Part shown: positions 13,201 to 25,200 of the stretch, in pieces
How positions within the stretch are numbered: the first letter of the stretch is position 1
Layout of the letters: each line of letters starts with the position of its first letter
Assembly: GCA_964019135.1 (NCBI GenBank)
Contig: OZ025265.1
Location: 23,163,143-23,227,142 of the forward strand
Source of the DNA: Arenicola marina
Lineage: Eukaryota > Annelida > Polychaeta > Arenicolidae
DNA: 64,000 nt
Direction of reading: 5' to 3'
The notes under the pieces: model-generated
Seen by the model: the letters and a program-made list of their open reading frames with translations, nothing else
Told to the model about the DNA's origin: nothing
Databases searched by the model: none
Position numbers and translations under genes: made by a program

Positions 13201-16200
13201 GTTCGTTCGTTCGTTCCTTCGTTCCTTCCTTCCTTCCTTCCTTCCTTCCTTACGTCCGTCATTCCTTCCTTCCTTCCGTCCTTCCGTCCTTCGTTCGATC
13301 GTTCCTTCATTCCTTCCTTCCTTCCTTCCTTCCTTTCCGTCCTTCCTTCCCTCTCAGCCCTCGAGTGTACAAATCTCCCTTACATACAGGACGCACACCA
13401 GTATATGTCTGTCGAGTGGAAGGTATTAACGTTACATTAACAGGTGGACTAGGTTGTTTATTATCTCGTGAAAATATTGCGGCTTTCAAAGGCCGCATGA
13501 GGGGCCGTCTCGATAGCTCAGTGGGTTAGATCGCTGGCGCATTCAGTGCTTTGGCCACCTAACGGCACTTTAATCGGTCGTTCGAGCCCTGCTGCGGCCA
13601 TGTCAGTGTGGTCGCAGGATAAGGATTCCATGTCCTTCTTCGCAAAGAGTAGTGGCTTACCCCCGGGGACATGGCTCCACTCTCCCTTCCTTCTGCCATT
13701 AACGCGATATGATCGAAAGTGGCTAACACGTCCTGAATATACAACCATCAAAGGCCGCATGTTCCTTGTCACATTATGAGTCGTATTATGTTGTTATGCA
13801 AAATTCGATTGCGCCAAAAACAACTCGATTACGTAGTTAAAAACATGATTGAGCAAATGTCTGGGATATACATCCTGTAAGCACCTATAACATTAGTCGC
13901 GAACGCCTCTGTTTAATGGAAAGCATTCTATGTCTCAGGTTTGAATCCCTGCGGGTCCAGCAATGGCGGGTGCTCCCATCTGTGTCTCCTTGCGCCGGGA
14001 AAAGACGAGTCGCTATCCTCCTCCTGCGCATGCCCGATGAACTTTGACCTGCAATCGGATAACAAAACGTGCTCGATGACATGCGGGGACGGATACTACG
14101 TCTGCAAAGCCCCGGATGAGAAGTGCATTCCCTCCAAGCTGAGATGTGACGGTCGAGAAGACTGTAAAGGAGGAGATGACGAGAGTGATTGCAGTATGTA
14201 TACGTCTTGCATGCTCAAACAATGAAATATTTTGGTTGCAAGGCATCCATCTGTCTCCGCAAGACGATGGACCCACCGTTAATTATGGTTTTAATGTAGT
14301 TGTTCCGAGTTGTTTTCATCATACTTTTAGTACTAATAATTGAAACACAGACACAGCCTATATGCACAGTTAATTGTGGTTTTAATGTAATTGTTCCCAG
14401 TTATTGTAATCATATTTTTAGTACAATTAATTGGAACACAGAAACAGCCTATACGCACAGCTAATTGTCGTTTTAATGTAATTGTTCCCAATTGTTTTAA
14501 ACATATTTTTAGTATTAATAATTGGAACACAGACACAGCCTATACACACAGTTAATTTTAGTTTTAATGTAATTGTTCCCAATTGGGATAAAGATATATT
14601 TGGTATTAATAATTGGAACACATGCAAAGCCTATGCGCACAGTTTATTTTTTAATGTAATTGTTCTCAATTGGGATAAAGATATTTTTAGTATTAATAAT
14701 TGGAACACATGCAAAGCCTATGCGCACAGTTAATTGTAGTTATGATGTAATTGTTCTCAATTGGGATAAAGATAGTTTTAGTATTAATAATGGGAACACA
14801 TGCAAAGCCTATGCGCACAGTTAATTGTAGTTTTAATGTAATTGTTCTCAATTAGGATAAAGATATTTTCAGTATTAATAATTGGAACACATGCAAAGCC
14901 TATACGCACAGTTAATTGTGGTTTTAATGTAATTGTTCTCAATTAGGATAAAGATATTGTCAGTATTAATAATTGGAACACATGCAAAGCCTATACGCAC
15001 AGTTAATTGTAGTTTTAATGCAATTGTTCTCAATTGGGATAAAGATATTTTTAGTATTAATAATTGGAACATAGACACAGCCTATACGCACAGTTAATTT
15101 TAGTTTTAATGTAATTGTTCCCAATTGGGATAAAGATACTTTTAGTATTAATAATTGGAACACATGCAAAGCCTATGAGCACAGTTAATTGTAGTTTTAA
15201 TGTAATTGTTCTCAATTGGGATAAAGATATTTTAGTATTAATAATTGGAACATATGCAAAGCCTACACAGGGTTCCTCTCGTGAAAGGAGCATCGCAAGT
15301 ACAACATATAGGAAATAATTGTTACCAAAAAGCTTTTTTTTCTTCGGACATTGTCTTCAAACATTTTCTTTCAAACATTATCTCTCCATCGATATTTACC
15401 TTTTAATATTTTTTATGTATGTTTTCATTTTATTTTTGTTGATTTTAGGTGCTTTAAAATTGTTTTTAATTAAGTTCTGGATTCGAAACCGGGTGGTGGC
15501 ACGTCATAACTGGGGCAGGTTTCACCCATTCATCTCTCATCGTTCCGGGAAGGTTCCTTTGCCTAGTTTAGACCTTGTTTGCGTGCGTATGTGCGTGCGT
15601 GTGTGCGTGCTTGCGTGCGTGTGTGGGTGTGCAATAGACCGATCCAGGCTGTCGATCATTCACTGCAAAAAGGTCTTCCACGTGCTTTTGGTCGGACAAA
15701 CAAATCAGACAAACAAAGCAGCATGTTACTTTGTTGTCAGTTTTAGAGATGAATACTTCTCGCTTGTACCTATACCATCAGCTATGATTGTCAATTTCAT
15801 ACTCACGACTAACGGAAAAGAACTCAAGCGTGGGCGGGGCTTGATGTCGGAATCTGGATTGGTCTATTAAAGGCGGTTTCAACTACTATATTTCTTTCAT
15901 TTGTAGGTCCCAGTTCGTGTCCTGTTGGGTACTTCCGGTGCTCCGATGCCCGAGCCTGTGTCCCGATGTGGCGTCTCTGTGACAAGGTCAACCACTGCAT
16001 TGACGGTTCAGACGAGAACGCGGACATGTGCCGCATTAACCAGTGTTTGGCCTACGAGTTTAGGTGAGTGCGACGTCACTACCAAGCCCCATTCGCTAGA
16101 TGGCGCTCCGCTCCTCCGCGGGGCCGGCCCGGTAGCTCAGTGGGTTTGAGCGCTCGCCTTGAGTGCTCTGGTCACATGAGAGCCTAACGGCACGTGGGTC

Positions 16201-19200
16201 GATGGTTCGCGCCCCGCTGTTGCCATGTCTGTGTGGTCGCAGGATAAAGATCCCATGTCTTTCTTCGCAAAGAGTAGGGCGTTACCCCTAGGGACATGAC
16301 TCTCACTCTCCCTTCGTTTTCCCATTGACGCGATATGACCAAAAGTTGCTAAAGCGTCCAGAGTATACAACCAACGAACCGCTCCTTCGCTTAGACCGCT
16401 GTTGTCGGCCGGGGGCAATCGCTAAGAACCTGCAAAACGATCTAATCAGTCATAATTTCTACCAAAGTAGTTAAATGTACAAGTAACCAGCGGAATTAAT
16501 ACATGCTCAGTGTATAATTTGGTAAATGGCATCAAAGAACGAACTCCTCCTTTGTTCATCTAATACCGTGTGTTATGTGGTATAGGCTGGGTCCCCGACA
16601 CTGATTTGTAGCGGTGCATGTCCTCATATCAGTTTGCACAGCGCCGCCTGGCGAGCAAGCGTGCTCATGTATTGAGGAAGCAGTCGACACCAGGGATATA
16701 ACGCTGCCATTATCGTAATGAGTCGAAGGCAACGAGTGCGCCACCAAGCGGCCGAGGATTAAACTAATGCCGAGTGCGCATGCGTGGCTGAGTCATCCCG
16801 AGCGAGCGGTGCGTGGTTCGAGCCCCACCCGCCTCCCCGGAATATAACCTTGTCTAACCATGTTTAGCCCAGGACCTTTCGCAAACGTGGTCCCAAAGAC
16901 AATTCAATCTTTTCTTTCACCCTCCCCATTAGGTGCACATCGGGCCAGTGTATCCCCAAAACCTGGGGCTGTGACGGGGATAACGACTGCTCAGACTCCA
17001 GCGACGAATCGCCGCTGAACTCCCAATGCAGTAAGTCTGAAGCATATCACGATCACAAGCAATGTCGACTTGTTGTCATTGCTATTGGTGGCGTAGTTTG
17101 ACACGTATGTGCATCATCTCTGTGGTTAATTGTATCCGTATACCCCCCACCCACTGTCGGGTTTTTCTGAGACAATCGATTTAATAATGCTGGAGATACT
17201 TATTTTACAACTTCTCTTACACGGGGAATAATAATTTATTGCAACAGTATAAAATAATAGACATTATTGCGTTGTATATATATAAAAATTATATCAGATA
17301 TTAGATAGCCCCCCCCCATTCCCCCCCCCCTCCCCCATCCCATTACATTGAAAAGAAAAGTGTTATTTCGCAAATGCCAAAACGGCCTTCCATACATATG
17401 TCCACCAGCCAATTGCACCAGAGACGACCGTTTCCTTTGTGATAATGGAGAGTGTATCCCGAAGCTGTGGGTCTGTGACTGGGATGACGATTGCGGGGAC
17501 GCCAGTGATGAGCCTATGGCTGAGTGTTGTGAGTGCTTCAATCAACTACTTTAATGGCAATGCCAATCAAAGATGTAACGTTAGGTTCATAAAACAAAGA
17601 TGCTCCTTGTGCTAAGAGCAGAATGAAGCATCTAGGCGACTTTCACGATAATTTTGGAAATCATTAATTGAAATGTATGTCATTAAAGTTGTAAAGAGAC
17701 ATATTGTATAATTGCATAAGTCATTACGCGGATCAGGAGTGAAAATGACATAAAATTTGAGGAGGTATAATGCGTATTTTTTCATGATCCTTGGGCATAA
17801 TGTGACTCTTGTACAACATAATTGTTTTCGTATAATTAAACACGATTTTTGACACGATAATTTTATTTGTTTGGATTACGCGATTTTTCATGTATCAATT
17901 ATGCGATTTTTCTTAGTGTACGCGATGTGATTTTGTTTTTGTATACAGTTTGATTTGTTTTCTTGCATACAGTGATTTTTTTCTTGTATACAGTGGGATT
18001 TTTTTCTTGTATACGCTATGATTTTTCGCTGTTATACACCTGTATTGTGATTTTGGGCTGTTTATACACACACATGTATTGTGATGACCTAATCTGGTGA
18101 CTTTGTGACCTGATGACGTCAGACGCCAACGTGTCCTGCCCGGCCGGCTGGGTGCAGTGCGAGTCCCACTACCGCTGTATACCGAGCACCGCCCTCTGTG
18201 ATGGGGACGACGACTGCCGTGATAACAGCGACGAGAAACCCGACAAGTGTCAAGTGGCGTGCAACGAGGGCGAGTTCAAATGCAATGCAGACACTGGCCC
18301 GAAATGCATCCCGCAGAGATGGGTGTGCGACTTCCACGCGGACTGCGACAATCAGGCGGACGAATCAGAGACGCATTGCCGTAAGTTGAAGCAATAGGTT
18401 CTGTAATTTTTACATTATTAATCTCTTAATTCTCTATGTCAAATAAGTATATTCCGTCTTGAATTTAAACCCTGAAAGCCTGTGGGCTTGTGTGGAGAGA
18501 AGCAAATTTGTTTACCGGAGCAGAAGTTGGTGGCCGGCTTTATATCCCTGCGCGCATCTTCGCTGCTGTGCTGTGTGACGTCGACCGCGGATCATCGCTA
18601 GGACTTCGGCGCGCGATAAACTAGTCCGCACAGTTTTATGTTAAAATTGTTGTCTTACAGACTCAACGAGATATAAAACATATATGCTTCATAATTTTGA
18701 GATACTTTTAGTCTTGATTCAAAAATGTAAAAATCTAAGATGGCGTATGTAAGTAGGCTGCTTTAATTGTTAATTTCGGTACTAGACTGTTCCAGGCTGT
18801 CAATCATTCACTGGCCCGACCTGCATTCCGTTTCTTTTTATAAGAATCGTATTCACCAAAATAATTTGACAGATAGCACTTCCTAAGTAGGTCCAATTTA
18901 ACAAGATATACACATTTGCCCAGGCCGTCGATTCACGCTTTACAATGAGTAATATCCGCCTGGTGCCGTTTTTAGCGTTGAGAAGCCACCCTTTATATGG
19001 CGTTACTGCTGCTTTTATCTGATCACGTGGTGAATAAACGTCTTTCACGTGCGTTATGTCCAACTTTTCGGACAAACAAAGCAGCATGTCACTTTCTTAC
19101 CAGTTTCAGACTTGAGTACTTCGCACTTGTACTTAGCACTAACTCCTGCCAAGTGGGTCTCACATACGGGCATTCAAAGAGAAGGTGTTCAATAGTTGCC

Positions 19201-22200
19201 GACGAAAGTGAGAAGGCAACATATAGGTTTCTTTGTCCCAGGGGCCGGTCCGCTAGCTCAGTGGGCTAGAGCGCTCGCATTTAGTGCTCTGGTCACTTGA
19301 GAGCCAAACGGTACATGGGTAGATGGTTCTGTGGCCATGTCTGTGTGGTCGCAGGATAAAGATATAATTTTCTTCTTTGCAGGGACATGTCTTCACTCTC
19401 CCTTCTTTCTGCCTTTGACGCAATATGACCAAAAATGGTTAAAGCATCCTGAATACACAACCAACCATCTTTGTCCCGTGTGCACAAGTTGGCCTAAGCC
19501 GCGCAGCAGTAAACATTCATTTCTGTTTTCCCTGTCTCCTCTGTCACACAGAGGGCAGACACCGCAATTGTTCCGAGGATGAGTTCCGGTGCTACAACGA
19601 GAAGTGTATCAGGAATCGTTACCTCTGTGACGGAGACGACGACTGCGATGATGGCTCAGACGAACATTCCTGCGGTAAGTAATGACGTCATAGTGACTCG
19701 GATGATGTCATAGTGAATCGGATGATGTAATAGTGAATCGGATGACGTCATAATGACTCGGATGATGTCATGGTGAATCGGATGACATCGGGATGACTCG
19801 GATGACGTCATAATGACTCAGATGACGTCATAATGACTCTGATGACCATTATGACTCTAGTGACGTCATAATGACTCGGATGAAGTCATACTGACTCGAA
19901 TAACGTCATAATGACTCGGATGACGTCACAATGACTCGGATGACGTCATAATGACTCAAATGACGTAATCATGATCCAGATGACATCGTATAGTGTTGTA
20001 TGCATTTGGTTATAATTGCACACTGTTTCGAAATATGGGTATTTAATAATTAGCACAATAGCGGACTACAACGCCAACATTTCATTTCATTCCTAAATTG
20101 GATAAATGACTTGATGTGGCGCGGCTTTGTTTTATATATATATGTTAGCCAAAGTACATATATTTTTGCCCAAACCTTGCATTTATTCAATGCTCTACCC
20201 GTATACGTTAAAGTGTTTTTATGTATAGGCTCTGTAACGTGTGGACCGGACAAGTTCGAGTGCACCGACGGCTCGTGCCTGGACTCCCGCCAGCAGTGTG
20301 ATGGTATGATTGACTGCTCGGACGCTAGTGACGAGAGTGCCTGCCCCACTCGCTTCCCCGGGGGGCTCTTCTGCGACGCCAGCCGGGAGTTTACCTGCAC
20401 GAACACGGTACGAACCATGGTCTCATTATCAGCAGGGAGTTCGCCTGCAATAACACGGTAGACATGGAACACGCCATTGGGGGTATGTCTGTGGTAACAC
20501 GAATACGCACATTACGCATTTGTATTGGTATACGTCCCGTTATTTCTTTGGCCGGGTATATATGATGCGAGTGAAACATCATATATGGAAGACGTGTGTC
20601 CCATGATATAGTGCAGGCGTATGTCCCATCATATAGTGCAGCCGTGTGTCTCATTATATATTACAGGCGCGTGTCCCATTATATATTACAGGCGTGTGTC
20701 CCTTCATATAGTGCAGCCGAGTGTCCCATCATATAGTGCAGGCATTTGTCCAATCATATAGTACAGGCTTGTGTCCCATCATATAGTGCAGCCGAGTGTC
20801 CCATTATGTAGTGCAGGCATGTGTCCCATCATATAGTGCAGGCGTATATCCCATCATATAGTGTAGGCATGTGTCAAATGATATAGTGCAGGCGTGTGTC
20901 CCATTATATAGTGCAGGCATGTGTCCAATCATATAGTACAGGCGTGCGTCCCTTCATAAAGTGCAAGCGTGTGTCCTATCATGCAGTGCAGGCGTATATG
21001 TCCCGTCATATAGTGCAGGCATGTGTCAAATGATATAGGGCAGGCGTATGTCCCACCATATAGTGCAGCCGAGTGTCCCGTCATATAGTGCAGGCATGTG
21101 GCCAATCATATAATGCCGGCGTGTGTCCCATCACATAGTGCAGGCGTGTGTCCCATCATATAGTGCAGGCATGTGTCAAATGATATATTGCAGGCGTGTG
21201 TCCTATTATATAGTGCAGGCATGTGTCCAATCATATAGTGCAAGCGTGTGTCCCATGATATAATGCAGGCGTGTGTCCGATCATATAGTGCGGCTGTGTG
21301 TCTCATTGTATATTACAGGCGTGTGTCCCATTATATATTACAGGCGTGTAGCCCATCATATAGTGCAGCCGAGTGTCCCATCATATAGTGCAGACATTTG
21401 TCCAATCATATAGTACAGGCTTGTGTCCTATCATATAGTGCAGCCGAGTGTCCCATCATATAGTGCAGGCATGTGTCCCATCATGTAGTGCAGGCGTATA
21501 TCCCATCATATAGTACAGGCGTCCGTCCCTTCATATAGTGCAAGCGTGTGTCCTATCATATAGTGCAGGCATGTGGCTAATCATATAGTGCAGGCGTGTG
21601 TCCTATCATATAGTGCAGGCATGTGGCTAATCATATAGTGCAGGCGTGTGTCCCATCATACAGTGCAGGCATGTGGCTAATCATATAGTGCAGGCGTGTG
21701 TCCCATCATATAGTGCAGGCATGTGGCTAATCATATAGTGCAGGCGTGTGTCCTATTATATAGTGCAGGCATGTGTCCCATCATATATTGCAGGCATGTG
21801 TCCAATCATATAGTGCAGGCGTGTGTCCCATCATATAGTGCAGGCATGTGTCCAATCATATAGTGCAGGCGTGCATCCCTTCATATAGTGCAAGCGTGTG
21901 TCCCATGATATATTGCAGGCGTGTGTTCCGAAGATCTTTGTGTGTGACGGGGATGATGACTGCAAGGACGACTCCGACGAGAGCCCAGACGCCTGTATGT
22001 CCATCCCATGCGACCGCGAGGCCGACTTCCGGTGCAGTAACAAACGTTGTATCCCAGCCTTCCTCAAGTGTGACAACGCCGACAACTGCGGGGACAACTC
22101 AGACGAAGTAAACTGTAAGTGGGAGATTCTGCAACCGTGTGATCAATTGCAACCAAAGTTAACTGGGTATTTAACCGTGTGATCAATTGCAACCAAAGTT

Positions 22201-25200
22201 AACTGGGTATTTAACCGTGTGATCAATTGCAACCAAAGTTAACAGGGCATTTAACCTTGTGATCACTTGCAACCAAAGTTAATTAACTCGGTAATTGTTT
22301 TTCACACGTACATGCGTGTATTGCTCAGTGAGTTAGAGCGCTCGCTCTGGCCAATCTGATGCAATAATCGTTACAGATCATAATGCGCTCAGTTCCCCCA
22401 CATGCGCTAAGAGCAGAGATGGCAGAACTCGCATGTTAAATTTAATAACAGTGTACATCCAATAATATACGTGAAAAATAACCGCGCCAACTTTGCGAAC
22501 ATAATAGTGAATATAGTATTATTATAATGTGTATGTATGATGAATCGTGGTCATAGCTGTGATGACATACGGTGTGCATTGATTAATATGGCATCTTGCC
22601 GAGGACACATATGGGCCAGACTAAGATTTGTTCACCCTCTTGTCGTTGAATTTCTCAGGTACTAACTCCAGATGTGGCGAGGGACAGTTTACGTGCGCCA
22701 ACGGACGGTGCATCTCTAAAGGCTACCTATGCGATAGACGGAATCATTGTGGAGACAACTCAGATGAAACTGGCTGTGGTAAGTGACTTCCCAGAGTTAC
22801 AGGGCTGTGGTGATATGAGGTGATATCTCAGAGGTACAGGGCTGTGAGGAGTGACATGGGGTGATAACTCAGAGGTACATGGCTGTGGTAAATGACGTGT
22901 TTGTATGTAGTGAAAATGCCGCCGAAAAATATTCATGTCTTTTACCTTTGGATCCCCTCGACCATCCCCCAACCCCCCTTTTCCCTGCTCTCCGACAAGA
23001 ACACATGTATGCAACATTTAAACATGTAATGCAATTATTCCGTGGCTTTTAATATTTCATGATATGATCGTTGGTAATAGCTATATAATAATCCTTATCT
23101 CAGCCTGAGCTGCCGATCAAAAGGTCGTGGGTCGTGGGTTCCAATCCCCGCACCTCCATCTGGGGCATGTTTCACCAAACTCCATGTCATAGTCCTGCGT
23201 AGTTACTTGGCCCAATATATATATATATAGATGGAGGTGCGGGGATTCGAACCCACGACCTTTTGATCGGCAGCTCAAATATATATATATATATATATAT
23301 ATATAGCCTACGTGAGTATAAAAGCGGCCTAAAGCACAAATAATTGTCTTTCTTTGCAGCCTTGCAAGCGGGCACCTGTGCCACCAATAACACTTGTCAT
23401 CGTCAGTCACAGACCTGCTCGGACATCATACTGCCGTTTGGCAATCCAGGACACAAGTGTGACTGCGTATCCGGTTTCGAACCCAGTGAAGATGGCGGGA
23501 AATTTTGCAAAGGTAATGGGAGTTTTTTTTTGGTGGAAAGTAAATGTGTTTTTTTTGTGCAAACAATATTTTATTAACTATTGGCAAACAGTGGAACATA
23601 CTTTATTAATGCCTCTAGTACATTGTTGACGTGGTAACATTTTGAAATATATCAGACTATGTCGTAATCTACACTAGAAAATAGTGTCATTTGTTGCTGG
23701 AAAACGATGTGATTGTTTATTGTTTTTACGCTGTATGTTTCAATTGTATGTGTGCTTTTCCTTTCCGAATATGCATAGCTTAGTAAACAAAACATCTTTT
23801 GATAATACATAGAACTGGTGTGGAATGGTCTGTGGGTTACCGCGTTCGGCTGTGTGACAAACAGTATACCAGGCCGGCCATCGTGCCGGAGTTCGGGGAC
23901 TGGTCTGGAATGGTCTAGGGGTTAGCACGTTGAGCTGTGTGACAAACAGTCTGCCAGGCCCACCATCGTGCCGGAGTTCGGGGAGTGGTCTGGAATGGTC
24001 TAGGGGTTAGCACGTTGACCTGTGTGACAAACAGTCTGCTAGGCCGGCCATCGTGTCGGAGTTTGGTGGCTGGCCTGGAATCGTCTGGGGTTAGCACGTT
24101 GGGCCGTTTCACAAACAGTCTGCCAGGCCCGCCATCGTGCCGGAGTTCGGGGACTGGTCTGGAATGGTCTAGGGGTTAGCACGTTGAGCTGTGTGACAAA
24201 CAGTCTGCCAGGACCACCGTCGTGCCGGAGTTCGGGGAGTGGTCTGGAATGGTCTAGGGGTTAGCACGTTGGGCCGTGTCGCAAACAGTCTGCCAGGCCC
24301 ACCATCGTGCCAGAGTTCGGGGACTGGTCTGGAATGGTGTAGGGGTTAGCACGTTGGGCCGTGTCACAAACAGTCTGCCAGGCCGGCCAACTGGGTCTCC
24401 GCTGTACAAATGCCTTCCATATAAAGATTCCATGTCCTCCTTCGAACAGAGTTATTAGGGGAGTTACCTGCGATTCCATGGCTCGGCCCTTGCTCCTCCA
24501 CTTTGAGCTGGGGTCTCACACCGTGGCCCAGTCGGTAGCACGTTGCAGTCCCTATTGTCCAGTGTTCTCCTCTGATACCGGTGTGCAGTTCTAACCTCAC
24601 ATGCGCAAATGCCTATGGTTGCGCAAGATATTTAAATCCCATGTATGTCTTCGCTGACGCAGCTATGCAGATAACATTGATGATTAAATTATTCACAAAC
24701 TGACCAACCAATCGTTTGAACCCTTTCAGATAAGGACGAATGTGCTTCAGTTAAGACCAACACTTGTCCCCATCAGTGTCTTAACGTCGATGGTGACTAC
24801 AAGTGTCAATGCCTCCCTGGCTTCGACGGCGCCGTCAACGGTTTGCGGTGTACCCCGAAAGGTAATACTTGTTTTTTTGGGAACGATTTAATGTTTGGCT
24901 GGCAACATGTCTATCTGTTGCCTTCATTCTGTCTTTTTCTTTCGTCTATATATTGTTTTTCGTGTACGGTTTATAAAACGGTATGATACTAATTCATATA
25001 GATGTAACATGTATAGCTGTTTCGCAAAATTTATGTTCTTTTTGTACTCCGCCAATTGTATGAAGATATTGTCCTAGGTCCTAGGTTCGAGTCTCACGCT
25101 GGGCGCCTAATCTCGGGCATGGTTAACCATCCATACTTCGGGGCCGCCCCGGTAGCTCAGTGGGTTAGAGCGCTCGCCTTGAGTGATCTGGCCACCTGAG

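Noticed and set aside
12545-13529. Phe/Ser/Leu-rich open frames that look like membrane proteins
   Set aside because: They are translations of a polypyrimidine tract in intron 12 that overlap exon 12 in the wrong frame.
18800-19087. 95-codon antisense open frame
   Set aside because: It lies within a MITE-like element and has no recognisable domain.
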